Of a stretch of DNA of 64,000 bases, positions 47,961 through 59,330 are shown one piece after another. Numbering within the stretch: position 1 is the first letter of the stretch; the number at the start of each line of letters is the position of its first letter. The notes below the pieces were generated by a model. It worked only from the letters and a program-made list of their open reading frames with translations. It ran no database searches and was not told the origin of the DNA. Position numbers and translations under genes: made by a program. The stretch is from the NCBI RefSeq assembly GCF_002127325.2, contig NC_035440.2, forward strand, positions 78,741,375-78,805,374, given 5' to 3'. This stretch comes from Helianthus annuus (lineage: Eukaryota > Streptophyta > Magnoliopsida > Asterales > Asteraceae).

Positions 47961-49329
47961 GAGTAAATTACGTTTTTTGCCCCTGTGGTTATAACACTTT
48001 TACTATATTAGCCCAAAATAAGAATTTTTAATATATCTGCCCCATGGTCTCTATAACTAACCATTTTGACCCCTAAGTCTAACCAAACCTCCAACTCTGG
48101 TTAATTAATTGGCACATGACTTGCACATGATGTCTAAAAATATAATTTATCCTCTCCCTTTTATAACTTTATAAATAAAACTCTAGATTATTTTTTTTTT
48201 TTCACTTCATCTTTTTCCTGATTTTTCACCACTTCACTTGGAACAAATAAAAATGGTTGTCTGTATTTCCGCTTCTGTATCTATATCTATACCTCTCCAT
48301 ATTTCCTATATTACCCCTCTAATCACCCTTTATCTACTCCTCCACACCACCCTCATCTCCGCCCTCTATGTCGCTCAGGGTAAGAACTCGGCAAGGGGAA
48401 TTCACCGCGGAGCTAGCTTGGTCGGGTAGCGGCTCCCGGAGTGGGATCACTCCGGCGGTTGGGAGGACCATGCACTATCCCCCCCCCCTCATCTCCACCG
48501 TCAACATCACCCACCTCCTCTCCCCATTCCCAGATCTCTCTGACTTCTCCGACCTCCTCACCACCACCACCGTCGCCACCGACCTCTCCGCCAGCACTTC
48601 CCTCACCCTCTTCACCGTCCCCAACCCCATCCTCCGCTCCTCCGACCTCCTCTGCCGTAACCCACCCTCCTCCTCCATCGCTGACATCATCCGCTACCAC
48701 ATCCTTTTACAATACCTCTCCCCCTCCGACCTCCGCCGCTTCCTCGCCTCCAGCAAACTCATCCCCACCCTCTTCCAAACCACCGGCCGCGCCACCAACG
48801 ATTTCGGTTACGTCAACATCACATTCAACAATCAAACAAACACCACCGTTGTCAGATCTCCGGCAGCCTACTCCCAACAACCCAACTGCATATGACCCAT
48901 CGGTGACGTCATCCGCTACCACATCCTTTGAAATGTCTGGTCTGAAATTAGGGGTTTGAAGTGGAGATTTTTATGCAAGATTTGTGGATATATGAATGGG
49001 TTTGTGAGTATGTACAAAAAGACGAAGAGGATCTAAAAGAAAGTGGTGTTGTGAAGGAGATGAGTGAAGATGAAATCAAGAAGAAGTGAAAAAAAAGTTA
49101 ATATAGGGTTTTATTTATTAAGTCATAAAAGGGGGAGGGAAAATTACAATTTTAGACATCATGTGCAAATCATGTGCCAATTAATTAACCAGAGTTGGAG
49201 GTTTGGTTAGACTTAGGGGCCAAAATGGTTAGTTATAGAGACCATAGGGGTAGATATGTTAAAAATTCTTATTTTGGGCTAATATAGTAAAAGTGATATA
49301 ACCACAGGGACCAAAAACGTAATTTACTC
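47961..49329 (+). mobile_element. Pack-MULE carrying a fasciclin-domain fragment
   Basis: The 1369-bp element has inverted repeats of about 270 bp (47961-48235 against 49060-49329) starting GAGTAAATTACG at both ends. The 9-bp target duplication TTTAGGCAA is exact at 47952-47960 and 49330-49338. No transposase is present. The interior is GC-richer and encodes part of a fasciclin-like arabinogalactan protein. Its TIR opening resembles that of the Pack-MULE at 45828, so the two are probably related families. Confidence 0.93.
48368..48895 (+). pseudogene. Captured FLA (fasciclin-like AGP) fragment
   Basis: A 175-codon frame contains, from about residue 42, VNITHLLSPFPDLSDFSDLL, then SLTLFTVPNPIL, IADIIRYHILLQYLS and LFQTTGRATNDFGYVNIT. 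This is the first part of a FAS1 domain as in plant fasciclin-like arabinogalactan proteins, including the conserved YH region. Upstream residues do not form a clear signal peptide in this frame, though a hydrophobic segment lies in another frame at 48290-48360. The domain stops before its C-terminal motif. Roughly 20 bases (ATCCGCTACCACATCCTTT) recur at about 48910. Confidence 0.85.
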
Positions 49330-50154
49330 TTTAGGCAATTTAATTTAACTTTAAGTCTTTAATGTAATTAATCTTCAAGAAAATATTTGAATTAGTTTTA
49401 TAATCAAGCAGGAGGAGTTATATTAATTGCATGCTTTGTTTTCATTTGGATATGATAATTTACTTACTCTAGTTTATGATTTCTTACCATTTTTACTTGT
49501 TCCCACTCGTATCGTTTCGCGTCGGAATGTCATATTTCAAAGACTCATTTCAAATACTAGATCACTTTGTTATTAACCAATACATAAGTAGATGTTCTAC
49601 TTAAAAGGTGTAACTTGGTATTACGGTTTAAACCGGTATACCAGATTTTACCGCCAGTATGAATCTTATGTCGTAGAACTTATTTACCGGGGTGTTTCTT
49701 ACCGGATTTGCATCCGGCACCAGGTCACAAGAGACTCACAACCAATCTCTGTATATTCTCTCAATCACTACTCTCACTCTGAATGATTGCAGCTATTCTC
49801 TGTCTCTAGCCTTTTCTCTGGCTGCTATGATTGGTACCTATAACCATAGTGCACAGGAGGAGCTATATTAATTGCATGTTGTGTTTTCATTTGGATATGA
49901 TATTTTACTTACCCTAGTTCATGATTACAAAAGTCGCTAGACACTCTCTAGTCAGAGTTGAGAGTAGATGAGAAGTACTTGGCTTAGGTGGAGAGTAATC
50001 GGGTCTCGACAACCTACCTTGTAACGATTACCCTAGGAGTACTCGGTCTCGGAGATCTTGTTTTACAATAATACCCTAGTTATCAAGATTATTAACGTTT
50101 TTGATTTATAGTGATGCTCATCGTTGTTCTTGTGAAAATCAGATTGGTAATATT
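49330..50154. other. Intergenic with a 73-bp direct repeat pair
   Basis: Bases 49409-49481 (CAGGAGGAGTTATATTAATT...) recur at 49854-49926 with several mismatches, bracketing about 370 bp. Between them is a stretch with CGGTTTAAACCGG-like sequence. No gene is recognised. The arrangement could be the remains of a small element or a segmental duplication. Confidence 0.6.
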
Positions 50155-53100
50155 TGTTGGTTCAGGCCCCACTTCACACACTCAATCACACACTTAACTC
50201 ACATATGTATCTAGTATATAACTTCCAAGGAAAATGCAAGAGAATGGAAAGTTGTTGTTTCGATTATTATCAAAAAGGGTACATTATAAGATGAACAAAT
50301 ACTATTCCTATTTATGTAATATTACATGCACAACTAGAAGAATTCTACGTAATTCCATTTATTTAGCAACCACCTCAACGTCCATTCTCAATCACGTGTA
50401 CGAGATAATTGCTGCTAATTCGGTTGACCAATATTGAGAAAACCAACTCATTGATTATTTAATAACCCATTTATCTACTGATATATTTTCTGTTTTGACT
50501 AGTAACCGGCTGACCCGATAACGCAACCCGGATGACCCGTAAACAAACCGAATAACCCAACAATCACCCCCTTAATCGGTTTGTCCACACCCGTCACTAC
50601 AGCACCGAACCACCTTGGTTCCGAACCATTACAACTTTTACCGAATACCCGATCTTCACCTCGATCACTTCCAAAGTCTCCCTCAACTCGACCGATCCTA
50701 GACACCCTGGTCTTCACCTCGACGGCGTCCAAAGTCGTCTCTGATCAACAAGAATAAAAACTCGCTACACTTGTAACATCTCACATGGCATCTCGTTGGA
50801 AACGCTCATTAACATCACGACTTTTCACGGATTAAAGAGCTCACCCCAGCCATTTCCAAAGCCACCCGATTTGAACTCCAACGCCATAATTGTCGCAGCC
50901 CTCAACCCCAACCTGGGAGTAGAAGCCGCGAACCAGTCAGATGGTATCGGTGTTTATAAATTACGCAGCGGAATTCATACATTAGGACCGTAGTTGGGAA
51001 ATATTTTTATCATAGTTAAACACCAAACTTTTATGATAATAAATGGGATAAAACCCAAGTTTCATTTGACAATACATTTGTAAGGATAAACCCTAATTAT
51101 TGAAAACATAAACTCCGTTTCTTATTTGGTAACTTTTATAGCCACAACTTTAAGCCTTCAGTGCTCTCCAGCTAGCTTCTATTAGCTTCACATTAAGTAC
51201 CTGAAACGTGTTTTAAAAAGGTTTCATCAGCAAGAAATACTGGCGAGTGCATCCCAGTTTAATCAAAATATTTTTTTACGACTTTACAGTATTAAGGTTT
51301 ACAATGTTTATATCTATCTAATTATTCAATACAGTATTGCTACTGGGCAACCTTTTGTCCCCCCGTGCTTGCGGTCATGCTACTATTCGGAATAGTAACG
51401 AGGGTCAAGTAATATACAAAACCCCACATACTGATGATAATTGTAGAATTACAAAAGGTTAATCAATGTAAGTGTCTTGATAAATAATCATGGTTTTGTA
51501 AAATATTTGACTCACAAAAGGTGACAAAAATAAGATGTCCTCACATTGTTGATTTAGGTGATACTACTATAGCTTCCTGGTGATTCTCGTGGTTATTATA
51601 TATTAAAATTAACAATGCACACATGTTAGTAAGATAACCCAAATCACATTAACCGTACAACTCGAGACAGAACTCCAATGACTGAGTAAGGCAGAGCCTT
51701 GACATGCATTACGGAGTCCTAGATCAATCGGGTGTAACACGAGACAGAACTCCAACGGCTGAGTCAGACTGAGCCTTGACATGCGTTACGGAGCCCTAGA
51801 TCAATCGGGTAGGGTAACAGATATGTGATCGGGAGTTATAATACTTACAACGAGCTAGAACTTCGCTTTTTGGGGGTATTATTCCCGAGTGTTTAGACTA
51901 TCAGAGAGTTTGAGAGAGAGAAAAGAAAATGAACGTTAAACAAATGAGCTATCGACCCCCTTTTATAGGCTGGAAATGGACTCCGTCGCGCCCCGCGACG
52001 CCCCAGGCTAAGCCTGTCGCGGGCCGCGAGCCGCCATAGTTAGGGTTTAGGTTGGTCGAGTCAGACCACTAGCCTCGACACGTTCAAGGGCACGTGGCAC
52101 AATTGTGTGCCGGACAAGTAAGAGTTGTCGCGCTCCACGAGACCCTAGGTCTCACCCGTCGTGGGCCGCGAGACACTTAAAATAATGATTTGTTTGTTTT
52201 CTATAAATATTAAGGTATTTTAGGTCCGTTAACAAGTATGCGGGTATAATAGGGACGTTAGGGGAGTGTTAAGGGGTTTTTGGAGGGTTGTTATAATAAT
52301 GTTACACCGTATTTTTTCCTTTACCCTTTTCCGATCACCGTTGTTCAAGAGGCCACTCCACCGACAAAGAAAACAAAGCCACCTGCTTATTCTGTTTTCT
52401 CACCTTGCCAAACGAGACGAATCCAAAGCCGCCTGCTTTGACGGATCCTTTCTGCCCGTTTTTCACGCACCACGCCGGTCTCCTCTTTTCACGAAACAAG
52501 CCGATCAAGGCACTCGTTCTCACTTCTCACCATCTACTGTTATCACTGGTTGTAGACCAGTTGCGTAAACCCGCAACTAACAACTGAACAACCTAGTATC
52601 TTCTTCCTTTGATCTCCGCTAACAGCTACGAGCTACACCGGTGTTCACCCGTCACCCCCGTCATCCTAACCGGTACTCTCCGCACGACAACGACTGACAC
52701 GAACACCACAACGTCTCCATCTTCCGCTATTAAACATCCCCGAGACAACACCATCGTTTACGACTGCCCTCCACCGACCGACACACCCGTTGGCGGCGGA
52801 GGCTTCCTGCGATCTTCAAACCCGCTTCTCGAGCCCTAGGCTCTGATACCATGGTTGGTTCAGGCCCCACTTCACACACTCTATCACACACTTAACTCAC
52901 GTATGTATCTAGTATATAACTTCCAAGGAAAATGCAAGAGAAAGGAAAGCTGTTGTTTCGATTATTATCAAAGGGTACATTATCAAATGAACAAATACTA
53001 CTCCAATTTATATAATATTTCACGCAGAACTAGAAGAATTCAACGTAATTCCATTTATTTAGCAACCACCTCAACGTCCATTCCCAATCACGTGTACGAG

Positions 53101-53250
53101 ACAATTGCGCCTAATTTGGTTGACCAATATTGAGAAGATTGATTATTTAATAACCCATTTATCTACTGATATATTTGCTCTTTTGACTTGTAACCGGCTG
53201 ACCCGATAACGCACCACGTTTGAACTGTAAACAAACCGAATAACCCAACA
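50155..53250 (-). mobile_element. Small non-autonomous Copia element, host of an LTR
   Basis: LTRs at 50155-50562 (408 bp) and 52852-53250 (399 bp), TGTTGGTTCAGG...ACCCAACA, flank an interior with no retroviral domain. The primer site TGGTATCAGAGCC (minus strand, about 52839-52851) and PPT (GGGGGTGAT) give minus orientation. Flanks ATATT and ATATC are an imperfect 5-bp duplication. Without the embedded sequence at 50951-52306 the interior is only about 0.9 kb, so the element is TRIM-like. Open frames within it match nothing I know. Confidence 0.85.
50951..52306 (-). mobile_element. Probable solo Gypsy LTR inside the Copia element
   Basis: The segment runs TGTTTATAAATTACGC...ATAATGTTACA and has features of Gypsy LTRs in reverse: GC-rich GTCGCGGGCCGCGAG words (52015, 52158), a TATAAA-like box on the minus strand near 51965, and a 72-bp direct duplication (51661-51731 and 51740-51806, core GAGACAGAACTCCAA). 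No internal domain is present. I found no clear target duplication, so the limits are approximate. Confidence 0.5.
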
Positions 53251-53490
53251 ATATCTATATTCATCATCAGGAAAACTGTTTTGTTTTATCTAATCTGCAT
53301 AGCTAGTTCTGGGTTCTTATATTAAGTGTTGATAATATAGTATAATACATAATGTGAATGGTACAAAATCACAGAAACAATATAGTGAACACTTGTCATA
53401 TATAACCAAGTTTTTTCTATATATCTAATTAAATTATCAAATGATGTTATTACAATGTTTGACCAACAATGTCAAGTGGTATTTTGCCAA
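53251..53490 (-). other. 3' flank of alcohol oxidase gene
   Basis: AT-rich sequence between the small Copia element and the stop codon at 53491. It may hold the 3' UTR; AATAAA-like signals are not distinct. Confidence 0.4.
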
Positions 53491-55906
53491 CTATATATCA
53501 TAGAAGGTGTCCATTCTTCTAAGAGATTCAAGAACAAACTGAGCAGTGCAATAAGCAATGGCTTGGACTGTGATCATTGGATTCACACCCAATGCCGTCG
53601 GGAAAACACTCGTGTCCGCAACATACAATCCTTCCACCTCCCATGTCTCCCCCGTCGGATTCACAGCCGACCCCTTTGCTTGGACACCCATTCGACAACT
53701 CCCCATTTGATGAGCTGAACATATTGGCGTCGATAAGTCTCTCAACGCTCTCGAGCTTTCCTCTTTTACAAAACACTCAAACTCATGATAACTCACATTC
53801 TTTACATTCAGTGTCTTCCCTTTGTTGTTTTGTGTTCCAATTTCTTCTGCTCCGGCTGCTGCAAGTATTCTCAGTGATTTCTCCAGCCCCCTCTTCAGAT
53901 TCTCTTCATCGGCGACGTCCATTTTGTAAGTAATCGACGTTTTCAAGTCTGTTTCACCGGAACCATTATCTCTCGCCAATGCGAAAACGTGTGCTGTCCT
54001 CGAAAATTTCGACATTCGTGCCTTGAAATCGGAACCAGAAACCCATGGCATCAGTGCTGAAAACATACCTGGGTGCAGTGCCGGTGTTTGTATAATGGAA
54101 CCATATCCGGAGCCTTTGAAGTCTGCAACCACGGTGGACATAGCAGTCATTATGCCTCCCTTGTAGCTCTTCTTTTCGGCTTCTGGCCAACTTCCAGACG
54201 GGAAATGACCCCATGCCATCACCACCGGATGTATATGCAAGTTCTTACCGATATTAGGGTTCTTCAAGCCGCTCTTTTTAAGCAGATATGGGGTACACAT
54301 TGCCCCACATGCTACGATGGTCACTTTTGATTCAGCGAAACAAACTTGTTTTGTTCCGTCTTGGTGTATGAACTCAAAGAGGACCCCTTTCGCGGTGCTC
54401 CGATCTCTACCTTTCTTCCAATTATGAATAACCTCGACAGCCTCACACCCAGGTAAGATCGTACCGTTTCCGGATTCAATTAGGTCTACTAGCCATGTCT
54501 CCGATGTACCTACACGAACCACAGTTAACCGATTGGCGGAAATTTGTTATGTTCGTTTATTAATATGTCTCTTTCGCAGTGACCAAGCTTAATATACCCA
54601 AAAAATTTCTATACGAAAACTACATACTCTTCGCTACTGAATGAAAAGTTCGAGGGGTCGGCCGCCCACTCCCGCCCCTTAAAAGCTTCGCCCATGCTCT
54701 TTCGTTCGTTTATCCCGTGAACATTCATTCGGATACATTTAGTTATGCTCATAGTTTATTTATATTTTCTTTAAGAACATTCGTTTATATATTCATTAAA
54801 AGTTTTTAGACACATGAGTCTAGTTTTATTATTTTTTTAGGCAAACAAATTGATATCCATGTTTACTTTTGGTAGGTGTTGCTCAATTTATATTGGTTTG
54901 TGTTTGTTTATGTTTGTGAACCATTTGCTTACATTAGTGAATCGTTTATTTATATCATTAACAAAAGAGCATAAATGAAAATGAACACTTTTTCTCTTAA
55001 AAACGAACACGAACAAGAAAACCGTGATGGTATAATTGTTCGCGTCCGATTGCTTGTTCGGAAAGTTAAACGAACGAAAACAAAACAAGCCTGGTTCTTG
55101 TTTGTTCGGTTCGTTTACACCCTAGACGTACCTTTCTTTCTTCCATCTTTGCAACCAAGGCAGCACCACCCACAATAGTGATCTGGAGATGAGTTTCTTG
55201 GAATGTTATCAACAGGATACCCTAATTCCTCACACCCTTTTCTTAAAACCATGTTATTGAACCCTTCATCTTTCACTTCAGATTGCACACCCATTCTTTC
55301 ACAAACAACATTCAAAGCTTCTTCATACAGTTTACTCTTAAACAACTCTAGATCATAACATTCAGACCATTCGTTCCGCACATGAACCGGTGTCTTGATC
55401 GAAGCCGACCAGTTTATAGCCGACCCACCACCCACAGTCGAACCAGCGAGTATCATTGCCTCCATGTTACTTGTAGCTAACAACCCTTTTCCAAGGTACA
55501 TATCATCCATGGATGGACCTTCAAGAAGAGAAAGATTACTTCTTGCACGATAGTTTCCTTTTTCGAGTACTAGAACCCGATAGCCAGATTTAGCTAGCAC
55601 CCCTGCAACCACACCGCCACCCGAGCCCGAGCCAACTACTACTACATCACATTTTATGACCATTGATGGAGCTTTAGGGTTCTTGAAATGTGTGGTTGGA
55701 TAACGTGGAATAGAGATGGATAATCTTGATCTTTGCAGCGCTTCTGCTATGATGTTATGGGGTTTGTTGAGGTGGACAATGCCTTTGTAAAGTGGCCCAA
55801 AATAAGTTTCTGTGTTTATAGAATGTTGAAGTTGTTTAGTGAAATCAGGGTCAGGTCCGCAATAGTCTATGGCTTTCCAACATGGGTTTTCGTTCTTCTC
55901 ATTTAC
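53491..55906 (-). CDS. FAO: Long-chain-alcohol oxidase (FAO), 5' exon missing
   Basis: FAD-dependent GMC-family oxidase of the plant long-chain fatty alcohol oxidase type, which oxidises long-chain alcohols to aldehydes with O2. Two exons are seen: 55906-55132, then 54509-53491, joined in phase 1 across GT...AG (54510-55131), giving about 597 residues. Motifs: FAD-binding VVVGSGSGGG (about residue 90), GMC signature GSTVGGGSAINW (about 155), C-terminal SAHQMGSCRMG and GVNPMIT, which hold the expected catalytic His and Asn. The first exon shown begins after an acceptor (TTTGCAG), so roughly 110-150 N-terminal residues of a family usually near 750 are missing from view. No internal stop or frameshift is seen. 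It could be a functional gene with a distant first exon or a 5'-truncated copy. Confidence 0.9.
54510..55131 (-). other. FAO intron, possibly hAT-derived
   Basis: The 622-bp intron has donor GTACGT and acceptor TGTAG. Its donor-side end carries TAGGGTGTAAACGAACC (minus strand, ending at plus 55124), like the terminus of the motif-iterated hAT elements elsewhere here, followed by GTTCG/GTTCGTTT iterations. Plus-strand GACGTACC (55125-55132) and GATGTACC (54503-54510) flank it as a 7/8 match. It may be an element insertion spliced as an intron, or an old intron that received one. Confidence 0.6.
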
Positions 55907-56269
55907 CTGCAAAGTAACATGGAAACATGATATTCAATCTGAAAGTGATATTAGTTCTTGTATTTTTCTTTGAACTATCTGATTGAATTTTTATATTTAC
56001 CAACATGATATTCAATCTGAAAGTGATCTCAACATGTTTCAAAGAGATAATCAGGCCCTACGTATTACAAATCCTTGTGTAACATAAAGCATCAACCCTC
56101 AAAATTAAAATAAGGCCAGTTCGTTCCATCCGTCTTCTTCATACTCGTTAGAGTCATCCCCAAAAATCTTGAGAATTCGGGGGTTTTGGCCGAGTAGAAA
56201 AAACAGGGCCCTAAAATGCGACGCTAAAATGAGCTGCCTTCGCTGGTTTTATTTAAATGGGTTTAGTAA
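55907..56269 (-). other. Presumed FAO intron or 5' flank
   Basis: Upstream of the acceptor. A 25-bp direct repeat (ACATGATATTCAATCTGAAAG) occurs at about 55926 and 56003. I found no sequence resembling the N-terminal FAO exon. Confidence 0.5.
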
Positions 56270-57079
56270 TCTATACTATATAATAAAAGAAACCATGTTA
56301 GGGACACATGGCGCTCTATGAGGCAGTCTTAATTATTTTTTTAAATATTTATTATGGAAAGTCAATTATTGATAATATTAAATTTAAAATATTTAAATTT
56401 AAAATTTGTAGAAGAGATTTTAATGATAAAGACAAAGATAACTGATAATAATAATAATAATATTTATAATGATAAAGATTTATTTTAATTGGTAATTTTA
56501 ATTGTTTTTATATTTTGATGATAAGGACAAAGATAACTGATAATCACATATTACAATAAAAATATTTATTTTAATCAACTATTTCGTTAAAAGGATTTAT
56601 TCAGTACATGTAGAACATATATATTTTTTATACATGTGGTACATTTAGAATCTTACTTCTAATAAAGGATCTCATTATCCTGTTTTACACTCCAATGAAA
56701 TACTAATATTAAATCATAATATCCAACTTATCTCTTGTATATTTAATATCTTTTACTAAAATATTTCTTTTCTTTTTTTTTTCTGTTGATTATCCAACAT
56801 CAGGTAATACGTAAGTTTCTAACATAATAATAAATAAATAAAAACAAAGTAAAATGTTATAAATCATGTAATACACAACTCTCTAACTGATAAGTAAATA
56901 ATACCTCAAAGTTCATTTTGTTAGAAAACACACCTTAATGACTAAATGTGTTAATAGATTAGACATGTGTTTATTCAAATCATGCAATACACGAGTTTTT
57001 AAAAGATGTAACTATTTTATTACTTAGTATATAAAATTATATTTATTCAACCCGTGTAATACACGGGGTTCTAACCTAG
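56270..57079 (+). mobile_element. Non-autonomous Helitron
   Basis: It starts TCTATACTATATAATAAAAG after an A and ends CTAG before a T, as Helitrons insert between A and T without duplication. A hairpin CCCGTGT-AAT-ACACGGG (57051-57067) lies 8 bases before the terminal CTAG, as expected for the 3' end. The 810-bp AT-rich body has no Rep/helicase. Confidence 0.88.
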
Positions 57080-57178
57080 TGTAGTTTAAAAGAACACTTG
57101 GCCATTGAGTTTAGTTGGTTACATGGGTTTTATTGTTTAATGGGCTAAACTAGTTCAAAAGTTAATGGCTTTACTTTA

Positions 57179-57518
57179 GGGTATACGGGGTGTAAGTGGG
57201 GAATGCAATCGGTGACCCCATTCACCTAAAGGGAACACCGCCGCCATCCCTTAGGTGAGTGGGTGAGAGGAGTGAAATGGGTGGGGGTTCACCGAAGAGA
57301 GGGGGAGGAGAGAGAGAGGAGAGAGGGAGCTGCCATCCAATCAATGATTTTCTTTTCTTTTTTTTTTTAAAAAAAAAAAAACCAATTCACCTAAGAGGGG
57401 AGTGGCGCCATCAAATTGGGGTGTTAGGGGAGTTTAAGAGGGGAGTTGACGTGGCACACGGGGATTGGTTTGGCGTAAGAGAGGGGACTCACCTATTAGG
57501 TGAGCACCCCCTTCACCC
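57179..57518. mobile_element. Tourist-like MITE (TSD TTA)
   Basis: The 340-bp segment has ends GGGTATACGGGGTG and, inverted, GGGTGAAGGGGGTG, flanked by TTA at 57176-57178 and 57519-57521. The interior has repeated TTCACCTAA/TTAGGTGA words in both orientations and a T/A homopolymer near 57360. This fits a PIF/Harbinger MITE. Confidence 0.7.
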
Positions 57519-57962
57519 TTACCAAACAAGCTGCCTTTTAAAAAAAATAATTATAGTCTTCTATCTAAAACAAACTATATATATAAATTATATAACTTTT
57601 TTATAACTCTACACCCCTCCCCCCTCGAAGAGTAGGCTTGGGTGGTAGCTCACTTTGGCCCTCCCCTGGTGCCCGCGACCACAAAATCTTCATTCGGTCC
57701 ATCAGTCGGTCTAGGATGTAGGATGGTGCCAATGTGATGGTTGATTAACGTGACATCAGTCGCTCTAGTATGCCCGACTCAATATTCATCAAGGAAATGG
57801 AAACCAATGCGAGGACTACAATAGTAGTTAGTAATTGTTTCCGACGTCTCTCAATCATAACCGAAACGCCAAAATGCAAAAGTAGAAAGTGATGAATAAA
57901 TGGTAAGATAGATGGATACATATATACCCCTAGAGAGATGGTGGATTTGATAGGGAATTGGA
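57519..57962. other. Unassigned sequence
   Basis: AT-rich, then a patch around 57615-57760 with CCCGCGACC and TCGGTCTAGGAT words. I recognise no gene or element boundary. It may belong to the LINE fragment that follows. Confidence 0.4.
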
Positions 57963-58477
57963 ATGAGAAAAAGAAAGCAAAACATTCTCACCATTTTTAC
58001 CCATGAAGATAAAATCTGTCGATCAAGGTTTTTGAAGATTTGCTTCATGCTATTATCTCGAAAGAAAACTGCAAGTGGGTTAAGAAGCCTTGAAGTTGAG
58101 AAGGGAAATGAGTTGGGGGAGCAGTATAGCCTTGCCAAGTTATTTGGAAAGCAAGGAACGAACACATCTTCGGTGGGAAACGAATAAACTTAGAAGCAAT
58201 CTTCGAACAGATTCAAGCAATATCCTTCATGTGGGTAAAATGTAGGGCGAAATGGATAAATATAGAATGGGGAAAATGGGTGAGGTTTGAATTGGAGAGA
58301 TAATTAATAAACTTACTGTTTTTGATAGTTAGTTTAATTTCATCTCTCGTTTTTGTATGTAATTCTATTTTGTTCTAGGCGATGATGTAAAGGTGGTTGG
58401 CTTAGTAGCTTACTAACCATTGTATTGTCCGAAAGTTTGGTGATAAATAAAGTGTTTTTGTTTGTCGTTCAAAAAAA
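57963..58477 (+). mobile_element. LINE 3' end (5'-truncated)
   Basis: The C-terminus of a non-LTR reverse transcriptase ORF is visible in shifting frames: IWKARNEHIFGGKRIN followed by WVKCRAKWINIEWGKW and a stop near 58302. This matches the terminal domain of plant L1-type ORF2. A 3' UTR of about 170 bp ends TTTGTCGTTCAAAAAAA. Upstream frameshifts show decay. Confidence 0.75.
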
Positions 58478-59330
58478 TCATAGCCTCATTAAATCCAATT
58501 AACTATAAACCCCACATATTTATATATAAACAAGTTAAATGCATGTTGGTCCCTATGGTTTGCAGATTTTGCATGGCTGGTTCTCAACTTTTAGTAAGTA
58601 TAGAGTTGTTCCAATGGTTGTAAAAATGTAACATGAGTGGTCCTTAGTAGCTAACGTCACTAAAGTTTCAATTAAATACGTATGACATTACTTATTTACC
58701 CTTAAAGTGCATTATTAAATCCATGTGGGCCCCACTCCAACCCCCTAACTTCTAAAATAAACCTACAACACCCCACCCAACCCCTTATTTCTCTTTTCGC
58801 ACGGCACACCATACGACCATCAACACAACCTCCTTACCTCCGGCTTAAACCAAGCCACCACCACATAAGTCCGGCTCAACCTGCCGACCCCAAGCCATTA
58901 ATCTCAAATGAAAACCCCAAAATTACCACCTCCATCCGGCTCAAACCACCTGAACCGCATGCCATCGATCTCAAATTAAGACCCCAGTATTTGAAATCAC
59001 AACCATTGCAGGCCATTCAGGTTGTGGGGTCGGGTGGTGATGCATAGTAGCTTTCATGCCAGCGACATAGAGCGGGTTATGTTCTAAGGTTCTGGTCGGC
59101 AGCAGGGGAAGATGAACGGCGATGGTTGCGTGTGGCAGAGAGGAGGTGGTAGTGGTTTGTGTAGGGGTGGTTTGGGCAGAATGGTGGTGGTGGTGGTGGT
59201 TTGGGTAAGCAATGGTTGTGGTGGTGGAGAGAGAGAGAGAGTGGTGATGGTAGAGGAAAAGTTGTAGGTGAGGGGGAAAATGGAAAGGAGAAGGTGAGTA
59301 CATGTGTAATTTATTAATATATTTACTTTT

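Noticed and set aside
48413..48959. Alternative frames over the FLA fragment (Gly/Glu-rich on minus, Pro/Ser-rich on plus)
   Set aside because: Shadows of the GC-rich FLA coding frame; only the frame starting 48368 has fasciclin motifs.
45819..49338. Reading the two Pack-MULEs as one larger element
   Set aside because: Each has its own exact 9-bp duplication and its own matching TIR pair, so they are separate insertions.
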